The position numbers and the translations under genes were made by a program. 64,000 bases of DNA. Origin: an uncultured Oscillospiraceae bacterium (GTDB lineage Bacteria; Bacillota; Clostridia; Oscillospirales; Oscillospiraceae). Each line of letters starts with the position of its first letter. Position 1 is the first letter of the stretch. The notes below the pieces were generated by a model. The model saw only the letters and a program-made list of their open reading frames with translations, did no database searches and was not told the origin of the DNA. The stretch spans positions 1 to 64,000 of the forward strand of contig CANQRQ010000003.1 in assembly GCA_947626315.1 (NCBI GenBank). Reading direction: 5' to 3'. Of the stretch, positions 17,406-26,090 are shown piece after piece.

Positions 17406-18221
17406 ATGCTTACCAAAGAGACCTTTCAAGAGCTTTGCCAGGCGTTGTTTGACCAGTGCCCCGGCAACCGGGTGGAGATACCGGGCCTGGGGGAGGTCAC
17501 CCTGTTCGACCGGCCGCTGATCGGCCTTGCCGCGGCAGGAGACGAACTGTTTGAACGGTACAGAGAAAAGAAGGTCATAGGCCCGGCCTTCATGGGCCCG
17601 GAGGAATGGCTGCCGGGGGCGAAGACCGTGGCCGCCTTCTTTTTCCCTTTTACAGAGGCTGTCCGCCGCAGCAACCGGGAGAGCCAGGACCGGCCCTCCG
17701 CACCCTGGCTGTACGGACGCATCGAGGGGCAGCAGTTCATAGGGGCCTATATGGGAGCTCTGCGGAGCAGCTTGGCGGAAGAGGGGAGCCGGGCCTGTGT
17801 CCCCAGCCTGGACGAACGCTTTCAGGTGCGGTTCGAGCCGGACGGAGTGGATTTCCGGGCGGACAGCCGCTGGTCGGAACGCCACGCGGCCTATGCCTGC
17901 GGACTGGGGACCTTCGGCCTGTCCCGGGGGCTGATCACCAAAAAGGGCATGGCCGGCCGGATCGCCAGCATCATCCTGGACGTGGAGCTGGAGCCGGACC
18001 AGAGGCCTTACGCCGGCGTATATGACTACTGCATCCGCTGCGGGGCCTGCGCCAGGCGCTGCCCGGCCGGGGCCATCTCCCTAAAGAGAGGGAAGAACAA
18101 TCTGAAGTGCAACGCTTTCCTGGACCGGATGAAGAAGGAATATGCGCCGCGGTACGGATGCGGCAAATGCCAGGTGGGCGTCCCCTGCGAGGCCTGCCGC
18201 CCGGCCAATGGGAAGACCTAA
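17406..18221 (+). CDS. QueG-like iron-sulfur protein
   Basis: A 271-residue protein related to epoxyqueuosine reductase by its overall plan: an N-terminal region, a GLGTFGLSRGLITKKG segment, then a ferredoxin-type cluster motif C209-x2-C212-x2-C215-x3-C219 (CIRCGACARRCP) and a second cysteine group (CGKCQVGVPCEAC) at the C-terminus. Genuine QueG is longer and carries HEAT-like repeats and a cobalamin site, so this shorter form may be a different reductase or a reductive-dehalogenase-like protein. GGAGG lies a few bases before ATG 17406, with an extended -10 (TGTGCTATACT) upstream at about 17371. Biochemical role unknown. Confidence 0.7.
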   Translation: MLTKETFQELCQALFDQCPGNRVEIPGLGEVTLFDRPLIGLAAAGDELFERYREKKVIGPAFMGPEEWLPGAKTVAAFFFPFTEAVRRSNRESQDRPSAPWLYGRIEGQQFIGAYMGALRSSLAEEGSRACVPSLDERFQVRFEPDGVDFRADSRWSERHAAYACGLGTFGLSRGLITKKGMAGRIASIILDVELEPDQRPYAGVYDYCIRCGACARRCPAGAISLKRGKNNLKCNAFLDRMKKEYAPRYGCGKCQVGVPCEACRPANGKT

Positions 18222-18228
18222 TGCCCCC

Positions 18229-19653
18229 TTATTTTGCCGTCAGGACTTCCACCGCTTCCTTCAGCGTCGCGGCCTCGCCCACGTTGCCCGGAAAGATTAC
18301 GTACGGCGTCAGCGGGAATTTACTCTCAGCGCCGGTCTGCCACACCGGGATGCCCGGCCTGATCTGACCGAGGACGATCGCCTTCTTCACCGCCAGGGCT
18401 TTCGTCCCCACGTCGCTGGAGGTGATACCGCCCTTTGCAATGACAAAGCTGGGTGTCACGCGCAGGCGCCCCACCAGCGACTGCACCGCGTCAGAGATCC
18501 TGACGGAGAGCCGGAGCTCGTCCTCCTTATCTCCCGTGTCCGCTGTGATCAGCGCGCGGGTGGTGTAGCAGCAAACGGTCCTGCCGGCCTTGATGCACGC
18601 CTCCTCCTTCGCGAGGCATCTCTGCACCTCGGCCTCAAAGGCCGCGTCATCCCTCACCAGCGTGGCGTCCAGCTCGATAAACTCGATATCCTTCCGTTCC
18701 TTCAGGCATTCCAGCTGTTTCGTCGTCTTGTCCGTGTGGGAGCCCACGACGATGATCCCGCCGTTTGCTGTCTCCTTCACCACCATCTGCGCTCTTGTAA
18801 GGAGCGGCCGGTCCGTCACGCCGCCCATCACCTTGACGAAGGCCGCCGCGGTCCGGAACAGAAACAGCTTGCCCTTTGCCATCGCGCGGTAGAGAGCTAC
18901 GCAGAATACTTTGAGGTCCGCGTAGTCGACGGCATTCACGACCACCTTGTTGAAATCCTTTACCGCCAGCAGCTGCGCCTCGATCCGGTCGATGTCCATC
19001 TTATGGAGGTCCTCGAGGCTGATGCAGGTCACGTCTGCCGCCTTATAGGCGCCCTTCGTCTTCTCCTCCACATATGCCGGCAGCGTCGCCGCGCTGTAGC
19101 CGAAGGTCCTGTCCTTCGCAAACTCCGTCTCGTTGGCCGGGACCAGCTCATTGCCATATTTTACATAGTGTACGTTGCCGATGGTGAAGCGGCCGCCCTC
19201 CTTGAAGAAGGGGCAAAGGATCTCGCCATCGACGGGCCTGCCGGTGCTCTTCTCGCAGCTCTCTCTGAGAAGCTCGGTCTCCAGCGGATAGTGCCCGCGG
19301 AGGGTGCTGTCGCTTCTGCTGATAAAAAGGTATTCCTTGCCCGTCTCCTTCGCAGCCGCGTCCACGGCCGCCGCGATCTCCTCGTGGGCTTTCGCCGTCT
19401 GCTCCGCGGGTAAGCCCCTGGAATTTGTCAGCACATAGAAGAGCTTGTTCTCCTCCTCAAAACCCTGGAGGATGCTGTCCTTCTCCCAGTTGGTGTATAC
19501 GGAGACGCCGTGCACGGTCTGCACACCCGTCGGGTCATCGTCGAGCACGACGATCTTCTTGTGGTTCGCCGCGATCTCCTTTGCCAGCAGGCCGTCAATA
19601 TACGCCTCGTCGATCTTTTTATAGGAAGTCAATACGTCTGCGTGCAGCGCCAT
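18229..19653 (-). CDS. Four-carbon acid sugar kinase family protein (DUF1537)
   Basis: A 474-residue protein with the N-terminal DUF1537 signature VVLDDDPTGVQTVHG, the FISRSDSTLRGHYPLE motif that binds the sugar acid, and a C-terminal nucleotide-binding region (VIAKGGITSSDVGTKAL, then RPGIPVWQTG). This family phosphorylates threonate, erythronate and similar C4 acids in catabolic routes. No aldolase or dehydrogenase partner of those pathways is adjacent, so the physiological substrate is open. It is transcribed alone toward the Fe-S protein; the two genes converge with only 7 bases between them and no terminator is visible in the gap. Confidence 0.85.
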   Translation of the reverse strand: MALHADVLTSYKKIDEAYIDGLLAKEIAANHKKIVVLDDDPTGVQTVHGVSVYTNWEKDSILQGFEEENKLFYVLTNSRGLPAEQTAKAHEEIAAAVDAAAKETGKEYLFISRSDSTLRGHYPLETELLRESCEKSTGRPVDGEILCPFFKEGGRFTIGNVHYVKYGNELVPANETEFAKDRTFGYSAATLPAYVEEKTKGAYKAADVTCISLEDLHKMDIDRIEAQLLAVKDFNKVVVNAVDYADLKVFCVALYRAMAKGKLFLFRTAAAFVKVMGGVTDRPLLTRAQMVVKETANGGIIVVGSHTDKTTKQLECLKERKDIEFIELDATLVRDDAAFEAEVQRCLAKEEACIKAGRTVCCYTTRALITADTGDKEDELRLSVRISDAVQSLVGRLRVTPSFVIAKGGITSSDVGTKALAVKKAIVLGQIRPGIPVWQTGAESKFPLTPYVIFPGNVGEAATLKEAVEVLTAK

Positions 19654-19701
19654 TTTGTGGTCCTCCTTGTCTGGCTTGTTGAAGCTGTCCGTACTTTCTT
19701 T

Positions 19702-19730
19702 ACTATATCACAGGCCGGAATACCGATCAA
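19702..19730 (-). promoter_or_regulatory. Promoter of the DUF1537 kinase gene
   Basis: On the minus strand TTGATC (19725-19730) and TATAGT (19702-19707) are separated by 17 bases, giving a good housekeeping promoter about 50 bases upstream of the start codon. Confidence 0.6.
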
Positions 19731-19872
19731 GCGCTTGTTTTTTTAGCAAAATAAGCGCAGGCAACCGGCAGTTGACAGATTTCCAGCCGCCGCTTGGTGG
19801 ACGGCAACCGCAAAAAACGCTATGATCTTCTCACGGCAGGCAAGGCCGGAAACCACTGCGGAGGGACGAAAC

Positions 19873-20844
19873 ATGATCTTAGCGGACAAAATAATGAATT
19901 TAAGGAAAAAGAACGGCTGGTCCCAGGAGGAGCTGGCGGAGAAAATGCAGGTATCCCGGCAGGCGGTCTCCAAATGGGAGGGCGCGCAGACCGTGCCGGA
20001 TCTGGAGAAGATCCTGGCGTTGAGCAGGCTCTTTGGGGTCACGACGGATTATCTGCTCAAGGACGAGATCGAGGACGAGGAACTGACGGACGAACCGGAC
20101 CGCGTACCCGTCAAGCGGGTCTCTCTCACCCTCGCCAACGAGTTCCTGGAGTGGAGAAAGCAGGCGGCCAAACGCATTGCCGCCGCCACGCTGCTGTGCA
20201 TCGTCGCCGTGATCCCGCTGCTTCTCCTGGCCGCCGCAACGGAAACGCTCCCCGAAAATGTGGCCGCGGGAGCGGGACTGGTCATTCTGCTGGTCCTGGT
20301 CGCCGCCGCCGTTGCGGTCTTTGTCTCCTGCGGGTTCAAAAACGCCCCCTTCGAGTTCATCGACAGGGAGCCCTTTGAAACGGAGTACGGCGTGGACGGC
20401 ATGGTAAAGGAAAAGCAGAAGGCGTACCGGCCCGCCTACGCGAAAACCAATATCCTCGCCGCCTGCCTGTGCGTGCTCTCTCCGATTCCGCTTTTCGCAG
20501 GCTTAGTCACGGAAAAAGAGCCTTTCATAGTGGTCATGCTGACGCTCACGCTGCTTCTGGCAGGGATCGGCGCGGCTCTCTTTGTCCTGGCCGGCGTCCG
20601 CTGGGCCAGTATGCAGAAGCTCCTCAAGGAGGGAGACTATGAGCGGCGGAAACAGAGAAGGAACCGTATCAAGGAGACGGTCTCCACGGTCTATTGGCTG
20701 AGCGCCGCCGCCGTGTATCTGGGCTGGAGCTTTTGGACCAGGGCCTGGGAGAGCACCTGGATCCTCTGGCCGGTGGCGGGGATCCTGTTCGCCGTTGTCA
20801 TGTGCCTGTGCAATCTGCTCGTGAAGGAAAAGCAGGACCGGTAA
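19873..20844 (+). CDS. Xre-family regulator with membrane domain
   Basis: A 323-residue protein. Residues 1-70 are a Cro/C1-type helix-turn-helix (NLRKKNGWSQEELAEKMQVS, then RQAVSKWEGAQTVPD and LFGVTTDYLL). From about residue 95 on there are paired hydrophobic segments typical of membrane helices, in three groups. Such HTH-plus-membrane proteins in Firmicutes regulate nearby genes in response to envelope signals, but no obvious partner lies here. Start ATG 19873 is chosen because SD GAGGGA precedes it and the HTH begins at once. Confidence 0.82.
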   Translation: MILADKIMNLRKKNGWSQEELAEKMQVSRQAVSKWEGAQTVPDLEKILALSRLFGVTTDYLLKDEIEDEELTDEPDRVPVKRVSLTLANEFLEWRKQAAKRIAAATLLCIVAVIPLLLLAAATETLPENVAAGAGLVILLVLVAAAVAVFVSCGFKNAPFEFIDREPFETEYGVDGMVKEKQKAYRPAYAKTNILAACLCVLSPIPLFAGLVTEKEPFIVVMLTLTLLLAGIGAALFVLAGVRWASMQKLLKEGDYERRKQRRNRIKETVSTVYWLSAAAVYLGWSFWTRAWESTWILWPVAGILFAVVMCLCNLLVKEKQDR

Positions 20845-20945
20845 AGCGTTCCGGTTTTGCGGCAAAAGGGCGCAAAAAAAGCGGGCTTTTTTGGCACGCC
20901 GGCCGGTTTTCTTAAAGATTATAGGGGGTAAACAAGCTCAAATTC

Positions 20946-21051
20946 TTCAAGTTAAAGACAAAGTGTCTTCAACTTGAAAACTTATCCAGGAGCATTCAAA
21001 ATGCTCCTGGATAAGAGCAGATTGAACGCTGAAAGGGGGCTCCCGCCCCCT
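20946..21051. repeat. Array of three hairpins in the Xre/amt intergenic region
   Basis: Three stem-loops follow each other: 20946-20978 (15-base arms, one mismatch, AAG loop), 20981-21015 (perfect 16-base arms CTTATCCAGGAGCATT, CAA loop) and 21034-21051 (AGGGGGC / GCCCCCT, TCCC loop). They lie in the gap between the convergent Xre and amt genes. No coding sequence is seen there. They could serve as terminators without long T-runs or as a dispersed palindromic element. Confidence 0.6.
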
Positions 21052-21107
21052 CTCTGCGCTCTCCCCCTGCATGTTATTACATGGTTCTTCTGTTCGTCTA
21101 CAGTCTG

Positions 21108-21133
21108 ACACCGGGGAATGGATTCCCCGGTGT
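21108..21133. terminator. Hairpin downstream of the Amt-PII gene
   Basis: ACACCGGGGAA pairs perfectly with TTCCCCGGTGT around a TGGA loop, 20 bases past the amt stop. No strong T-run follows on the minus strand. Confidence 0.5.
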
Positions 21134-21153
21134 TGTGTCGTGTAAAGCTGTAC

Positions 21154-22908
21154 TTACGCGTTGTCCTGCAGGGCGTCGTAGCCGGTCTCGCCGGTGCGGA
21201 CCCGGAACACGTCCTCCACGTCGTAGACGAAGAACTTGCCGTCGCCCATCTCGCCGGTGTGGAGCACCTTCTGGGCCGTCTCGATGACCGTCTGCACCGG
21301 CACCTTGCTGACCACGATCTCCACTTTCACCTGGGGCAGGAGCTTGACGCTGTCCAGTTTGACGCCCCGGTAGTAGTCGTCGTGCCCCTTCTGGACGCCG
21401 TAGCCCATCACCTGGGTCACGGTCATGCCGCTGACGCCGATGGCGTTCATGGCGGTTTTCAGGGCGTCCAGCCGCTCCTGCTTGAAGACCATGGACACCT
21501 TGGTCAGCTTCGGGGTCTCCGGGCTCCTGACCGCCGGGGCGGCAGCGCTGCGGAGGACCGGGGGCTCAGCCGGCACGGGGACGGGGACCGGCTCCGCCCC
21601 GGCACTCTCGGCGTGGACTGTATCGATGATGCTGAAGCCGGCATAGGCGGAGGCCAGGCCGTGCTCCGTGGGGTCCAGGCCCTCCAGCTCCTCCTCCCGG
21701 CTCACCCGCAGGCCCACCGTGGCCCGGACCAGCAGGAAAAACAGGGTGATGGTGACGGCGGCCCAGGCCGCCACCGTGACGAAGCCCAGCAGCTGCAGGC
21801 CCAGCAGCTCAAAGCCGCCGCCGTAAAACAGGCCGGTGAGCTTCTCCCCGGCGGCGTTGGCGATGGAATAGCCCGGGGCGCTGTCCGTGGCGAAAAGGCC
21901 CACAGCCAGGGTGCCCCAGACGCCGTTGCAGCAGTGGACCGCCACGGCGCCCACCGGGTCGTCAATACGGAGCTTGTAGTCCAGCAGCCACACGGCGAAG
22001 ACCACCAGCAGCCCGGCCACGGCCCCGATGACGGCGGCGCCCAGGGCGTCGGTCACGTCGCAGGGGGCGGTGATAGCCACCAGGCCCGCCAGGGAGGCGT
22101 TGAGGCACATGCTCACGTCCGGCTTGCCGTATTTGAGCCAGGTGAACACCATGCACACCACGGTAGCCACCGAGGGGGCCACGGTAGTGGTCAGGAAGAT
22201 GGAGCCCAGCTGGTCCACGCTCTTGGCGGCGGCGCCGTTAAAGCCGTACCAGCCCAGCCAGAGGATGAACACGCCCAGGCAGCCCAGGGGCAGGCTGTGC
22301 CCGGGGAAGGCGTTGACCTTCACCACCTTGCCGGAGGCGTCCCGCTGGTACTTGCCCAGCCGGGGCCCCAGCAGCTTGGCGCCGATCAGGGCGCAGATGC
22401 CGCCCACCATATGGATGGCGCAGGAGCCGGCGAAATCGTGGAAACCCAGCTGGGCCAGCCAGCCGCCGCCCCAGATCCAGTGGGCCTCGATGGGGTAGAT
22501 CAGCGCCGAAATCACGGCGGAGTAGATGCAGTAGGACAAAAACTTGGTCCGCTCGGCCATGGCGCCGGAGACAATAGTGGCGGTGGTGGCGCAGAAGACC
22601 AGGTTGAACACGAAGTTGGACCAGTCAAAGCTCTCATAGGCGGTGAAGATGTCCAGGCCGGGCCTGCCGATGAAGCCGGCCAGATCCTCTCCCAGCAGCA
22701 GGCTGAAGCCGATGAGAATAAACACGATGGTGCCGATGCAGAAATCCATCAGGTTTTTCATCAGGATGTTGCCGGCGTTCTTGGCCCGGGTAAAGCCGGT
22801 CTCCACCATGGCGAAGCCCGCCTGCATCCAGAACACCAGCGCCGCGCCGATCAGAAACCAGACGGCGAAGATCTCGCCGCTGACCGCGCCCATAATTTCC
22901 TCTGTCAT
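21154..22908 (-). CDS. amt: Ammonium transporter fused to a PII signalling domain
   Basis: A 584-residue protein. Residues 1 to about 420 are an Amt channel with 11 expected membrane helices; the pore twin histidines are visible in CAIHMVGG and AVHCCNGVWGTL. After a proline/alanine-rich linker (about 440-465), a complete PII domain follows: KVSMVFKQERLDALKTAMNA, the T-loop GYGVQKGHDDYYRG with a tyrosine at the usual modification position, KVEIVV, TGEMGDGKFFVYDVEDV and RTGE. In most bacteria GlnK is a separate protein that plugs Amt; here it is tethered. It presumably controls ammonium entry according to ATP/ADP and 2-oxoglutarate. The start is set by SD AAAGGAGAG before ATG 22908. Confidence 0.93.
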   Translation of the reverse strand: MTEEIMGAVSGEIFAVWFLIGAALVFWMQAGFAMVETGFTRAKNAGNILMKNLMDFCIGTIVFILIGFSLLLGEDLAGFIGRPGLDIFTAYESFDWSNFVFNLVFCATTATIVSGAMAERTKFLSYCIYSAVISALIYPIEAHWIWGGGWLAQLGFHDFAGSCAIHMVGGICALIGAKLLGPRLGKYQRDASGKVVKVNAFPGHSLPLGCLGVFILWLGWYGFNGAAAKSVDQLGSIFLTTTVAPSVATVVCMVFTWLKYGKPDVSMCLNASLAGLVAITAPCDVTDALGAAVIGAVAGLLVVFAVWLLDYKLRIDDPVGAVAVHCCNGVWGTLAVGLFATDSAPGYSIANAAGEKLTGLFYGGGFELLGLQLLGFVTVAAWAAVTITLFFLLVRATVGLRVSREEELEGLDPTEHGLASAYAGFSIIDTVHAESAGAEPVPVPVPAEPPVLRSAAAPAVRSPETPKLTKVSMVFKQERLDALKTAMNAIGVSGMTVTQVMGYGVQKGHDDYYRGVKLDSVKLLPQVKVEIVVSKVPVQTVIETAQKVLHTGEMGDGKFFVYDVEDVFRVRTGETGYDALQDNA

Positions 22909-22929
22909 AGAAATTGCTCTCCTTTCAGC

Positions 22930-22968
22930 GCAAAGGCGTCCGGGACCTTTTGTCCCGGACGCCTTTGC
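22930..22968 (-). promoter_or_regulatory. Large hairpin in the amt leader
   Basis: GCAAAGGCGTCCGGGAC pairs perfectly over 17 bases with its complement around CTTTT, just upstream of the amt ribosome-binding site. On the minus strand no T-run follows, so it may affect translation or mRNA stability; a regulatory role is inferred from position only. A second, imperfect GC-rich hairpin lies at about 22989-23021. The rest of the 22909-23150 gap holds nothing coding. Confidence 0.5.
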
Positions 22969-23154
22969 CCGCTTCTCCCAAGAAAAAGAGAGCGCCGGAG
23001 CCTTCGCCCCGGCGCCTTTGCCTTGGATGGGCACAGTATAGTCTCTTGGCCGGAAAAACGCAAGGGGAAATCGCCCGGTTTCGAGCAATTTCTCCGAAAT
23101 TAACGAAAAAAGCTTTTGATTCAAAGCAAACTTTGAAAAAGTTGACGTGAAGCG

Positions 23155-23194
23155 CTTAAAAAACGGCTGCCGGTATAAGTTCCCGGCAGCCGTG
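23155..23194 (-). terminator. Terminator of the ene-reductase operon
   Basis: On the minus strand CACGGCTGCCGG and CCGGCAGCCG form a stem followed by TTTTTT, directly after the ene-reductase stop. Confidence 0.85.
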
Positions 23195-23211
23195 CTTTTC
23201 TTGGGATAAGT

Positions 23212-25215
23212 TCAGATGTTCTTGCCTACGAAGAAGCCGCCGCGGACGGCCTCCATCACGTTTGCAGGCTCCTTGCTGTCGCCGATGTTCCACACGGGGA
23301 CGGCGGCGTTGGCCTCCAGCTCCTTGTAGAGAGCGTTGTTGGGGGCAAAGCCCACGGCCTGGACCACGGTCTCGGCCTCCACCTTCTGCTCCTTGCCCTC
23401 GGCGTCGATGACGGTGGCCACGCCGTCCTTCCAGCCGGCGAACCTGGCAGAGGTGTACATGGTGACGCCCGCGCCGGGGATCATGTCCAGCATCATCAGG
23501 AAGTTGGGAGTGGGGACGGGCGCGCCCGCCATCATGGGCATGGGCAGGGCCTCCACCAGGGTGACCTTCACGCCCTTCCGGGCCAGCCACACGGCGGTCT
23601 CGCAGCCCACCAGACCGGCGCCTACGATCACGCAGCTCTTGCCCACGTCCTTACCGGCCAGTACGTCGGAGGCGGTGACGGTCTCCGCGCCCTCGATCTT
23701 GAAGCTCTTGGGGGTAGCGCCGGTGGCGACGATAATCTCGTCGGCGTCCAGCTTCTCCACGTCCGCCGCGGTGAGCTCGGTGTTCAGGTGAACCTTGACG
23801 CCGGCGCGCTCCACCATGCGGGGGAACCAGGCCAGGAGCCGGTGGTCGCCGGTCTTGAATTCGGGGACAGCCGCCAGGTTGAACAGGCCGCCCAGCTTGT
23901 CGCTCTTCTCGTACAGGTCCACGTTGTGGCCCCGCTGAGCGGCGATCATAGCGGCCTCCATGCCGCCCACGCCGCCGCCGATGACGACCACGTGCTTTTT
24001 CTCCATGGCGGGGGTGACCGGGTCGCTCTTTTCATAGAACAGCTGGGGGTTCACCGCGCAGGTGACCTGGCCGCCGTTGAAGACGCGGGCCATGCAGCCG
24101 TTCTGGCAGCCGATGCAGGGGCGGATGTCCTCGCTCTTGCCGGCGCGGGCCTTGTTGGCCCACTCGGCGTCGGCCAGGGAGGCCTTGCCCAGAGCCACGG
24201 CGTCCACGTAGCCCTCCTCGATGGCCTTCTCGGCCATCTCCGGGGTCAGGATCTTGCCCGGGCAGATGACGGGGATATTGACCACTTCCTTGACCCGTTT
24301 GGCGTCCTCCAGCCAGAGGCCCTCGGCCTGGTAGGTGGGGGGATAGAGCCAGTAGAAGCTGTCATAGCTGCCGCCGCCCACGAGGATAGCGTCCGCGCCG
24401 GCCTCCTCCAGGGCCTTGGCCAGGGCCAGGCTGTCCTCCACGTCCCGGCCGTGCTCGGTGAATGCCTCGCCGGGCAGGGGGGCTACGCCGATATCCTTCA
24501 TGTAGTGCCGCACGCACAGACGCACCATGACGGGGTAGTCGGGGCCCATCTGCTCCTTGATGCCCTTGATGACGTCGGTGACCACCCGGTACTGGCCGCC
24601 CTGGGCAAAGCCGAACTCATCGTCCCGCTTGTTGAAGGCGGGAATGGCGAACTGGTCGGCAAAGTAGCCGCCGTAAGCGCCGCCGAGACAGATGCCGTCA
24701 GCCCCGGCCCGGGCGGCGGTGACCGCCGCGATGAGCTGGTTATCGATCAGGCCCTGGCACTCCTCGGTGGTAAGGGCCCGGCACATGACGCTGGGGTCCC
24801 AGCGGCTGGGCACAGCGGAGGGGGCCACGGGCTGGCCGTTCATCTCCGGGGCCAGGGTCTCCAGGAAGGCCACGCGCCCGAAGGGAGCGCCCACTTCCAC
24901 AAAGAGCTTGGTGTCATAGGAATTGATCTTTTCCGTCGCCTTGCTGATGGTGGAGTTGAAGGCGGCGGGGTTGTCCATGGCGTTGAGAGCGGCGGTGGTG
25001 ATTTCCGCGCCGCCGGCGCAGGCGTAGCCGCCGGTAATGATCAGGCCGAAGCCGCCCTTGGCCCGGGCCTCATAGTAGTCGATGACCTCTTCGGTCATGT
25101 TGCCGGTGTCGTCGTTGCGTCCGCCCAGGTGCATGGGGGCCATGGAGACACGGTTCTTGATGCGGAGCTTGCCGATGTTGTAGGGCTTGAAAAGCTCAGG
25201 ATATTTCAGAGCCAT
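23212..25215 (-). CDS. Old-yellow-enzyme-type ene/enoate reductase with FMN, 4Fe-4S and FAD domains
   Basis: A 667-residue flavoprotein of the 2,4-dienoyl-CoA reductase / 2-enoate reductase family. Residues 1 to about 350 form the FMN TIM barrel (ELFKPYNIGKLRIKNRVSMA, ending in VDAVALGKASLADAEWANKA). It is followed by the cluster motif C-x2-C-x3-C-x11-C (CIGCQNGCMARVF, then TCAVNP) and an FAD/NAD(P)-binding half (VVVIGGGVGGMEAA, LGGLFNLAA, VIVGAGLVGCETAVWLARKG). It should reduce an activated C=C bond with NAD(P)H. It is co-transcribed with the cysteine-rich protein upstream and controlled by a divergent TetR with a palindromic operator, which suggests an inducible system for an environmental unsaturated compound (for example a plant phenolic). 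The substrate is inferred, not read. Confidence 0.85.
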   Translation of the reverse strand: MALKYPELFKPYNIGKLRIKNRVSMAPMHLGGRNDDTGNMTEEVIDYYEARAKGGFGLIITGGYACAGGAEITTAALNAMDNPAAFNSTISKATEKINSYDTKLFVEVGAPFGRVAFLETLAPEMNGQPVAPSAVPSRWDPSVMCRALTTEECQGLIDNQLIAAVTAARAGADGICLGGAYGGYFADQFAIPAFNKRDDEFGFAQGGQYRVVTDVIKGIKEQMGPDYPVMVRLCVRHYMKDIGVAPLPGEAFTEHGRDVEDSLALAKALEEAGADAILVGGGSYDSFYWLYPPTYQAEGLWLEDAKRVKEVVNIPVICPGKILTPEMAEKAIEEGYVDAVALGKASLADAEWANKARAGKSEDIRPCIGCQNGCMARVFNGGQVTCAVNPQLFYEKSDPVTPAMEKKHVVVIGGGVGGMEAAMIAAQRGHNVDLYEKSDKLGGLFNLAAVPEFKTGDHRLLAWFPRMVERAGVKVHLNTELTAADVEKLDADEIIVATGATPKSFKIEGAETVTASDVLAGKDVGKSCVIVGAGLVGCETAVWLARKGVKVTLVEALPMPMMAGAPVPTPNFLMMLDMIPGAGVTMYTSARFAGWKDGVATVIDAEGKEQKVEAETVVQAVGFAPNNALYKELEANAAVPVWNIGDSKEPANVMEAVRGGFFVGKNI

Positions 25216-25249
25216 TTTGCTTCCTCCTTCTCAATGCGCGGCTGCCGTC

Positions 25250-25924
25250 TTATTCCGGACGCTTCCTGTTGATGCGGTCAAAGTAGCTGTCGGGGATGTC
25301 CTCTTTGTGCTTATAGACATTGAAGATGCAGGAGCAAGGGCCCACCTGCTCGGGGTAATCCTGCTGATAGATATAGCAGGTGTTCAGGTCGTTGGCCACG
25401 ATCTCAGCGAGAGGCGCGTGGGTGCAGTACACAGGGAAGTTCTTGCCGCCGGCGGTGATGGGGTGGGGATCGGCGATGCAGCCGCCCTCGCACATACCGG
25501 CCTCCCACAGCTTCTGGCCCGCGCCGCAGGGGTCCATCCGATACCAGAGCTTCTTGTCGTCCTCGCCCAGGATTTTCATCTTGCAGTTGTGGAAGGTCCG
25601 AGTGGCGTTGATGGCGAACAGGACCCGCTCTTTAAAGGGCTTCTCCCAATAGCCGTCCATCATGGGGGCGTTGCCGTTGTAGAAGTTGTTGTACATGTAC
25701 TCCTGATACTTGTCCGGGCCCACCTCTTTGAAGAGGGCGCACTCGGCGGCGTTGGCCTGCATCAGATAGGCGTCGTGGACCATGTTGAAGGTGGCGACAA
25801 AGGAATCATAGGCCGCAAGGGCTTCCTCGTTGCCCAGAGCCGCAATCTTCTCCCGAATGACGTCGCTGGGGCTCATTTCCAGTTCCCGGATCTCCTCCGG
25901 CGTAAGCGTAGTGACTTTACCCAT
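25250..25924 (-). CDS. Cysteine-rich protein of unknown function, partner of the ene-reductase
   Basis: A 224-residue soluble protein that I do not recognise. It is rich in cysteine, with groups HNC, DPCGAGQ, CEGGC, YCTHAP and GPCSC spread along the C-terminal two thirds, suggesting metal or Fe-S binding. No signal peptide or membrane segment is visible. It is the first gene of the operon read from the palindromic operator region, 34 bases ahead of the ene-reductase. A good SD (AAAGGAAAGG) lies before ATG 25924. It may be an auxiliary enzyme for the same substrate; this is inference from linkage only. Confidence 0.6.
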   Translation of the reverse strand: MGKVTTLTPEEIRELEMSPSDVIREKIAALGNEEALAAYDSFVATFNMVHDAYLMQANAAECALFKEVGPDKYQEYMYNNFYNGNAPMMDGYWEKPFKERVLFAINATRTFHNCKMKILGEDDKKLWYRMDPCGAGQKLWEAGMCEGGCIADPHPITAGGKNFPVYCTHAPLAEIVANDLNTCYIYQQDYPEQVGPCSCIFNVYKHKEDIPDSYFDRINRKRPE

Positions 25925-25990
25925 GGTATGTACCTTTCCTTTCCTTAAATTAAATTTTTATTTTTCAGCTGTCTTTTTTTGACAGCCAGC

Positions 25991-26042
25991 TTGACAAAAT
26001 TAGGATACAAGTGTACTATAAATTACACTTGTATCCTATCAA
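25991..26042. promoter_or_regulatory. Face-to-face promoters overlapping a perfect 15-base-arm palindrome (TetR operator)
   Basis: Arms TAGGATACAAGTGTA (26001-26015) and its exact complement (26024-26038) flank an 8-base centre. Forward promoter: TTGACA at 25991-25996, 17-base spacer, TACTAT at 26014-26019. Reverse promoter: TTGATA (26042-26037), 16-base spacer, TATAGT (26020-26015). Both -10 boxes lie in the centre of the dyad, so one bound repressor would shut both directions. Confidence 0.85.
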
Positions 26043-26090
26043 AGCGAACTATACCTGTCAATGGACAGCTTTGGAGAGTTTGTTCGTTAT

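Noticed and set aside
17406-18221. True epoxyqueuosine reductase QueG
   Set aside because: The protein is much shorter and lacks the C-terminal helical repeats; only the Fe-S region and a few neighbouring motifs agree, so only a QueG-like label is supported.
21118-23103. Very long open frame antisense to the amt gene
   Set aside because: It mirrors the codon pattern of the GC-rich gene on the other strand, has low-complexity His/Gly/Gln-rich translation and no family motifs. The same applies to long antisense frames at 28107-30032, 38638-41040, 42683-44446 and 58842-61769.
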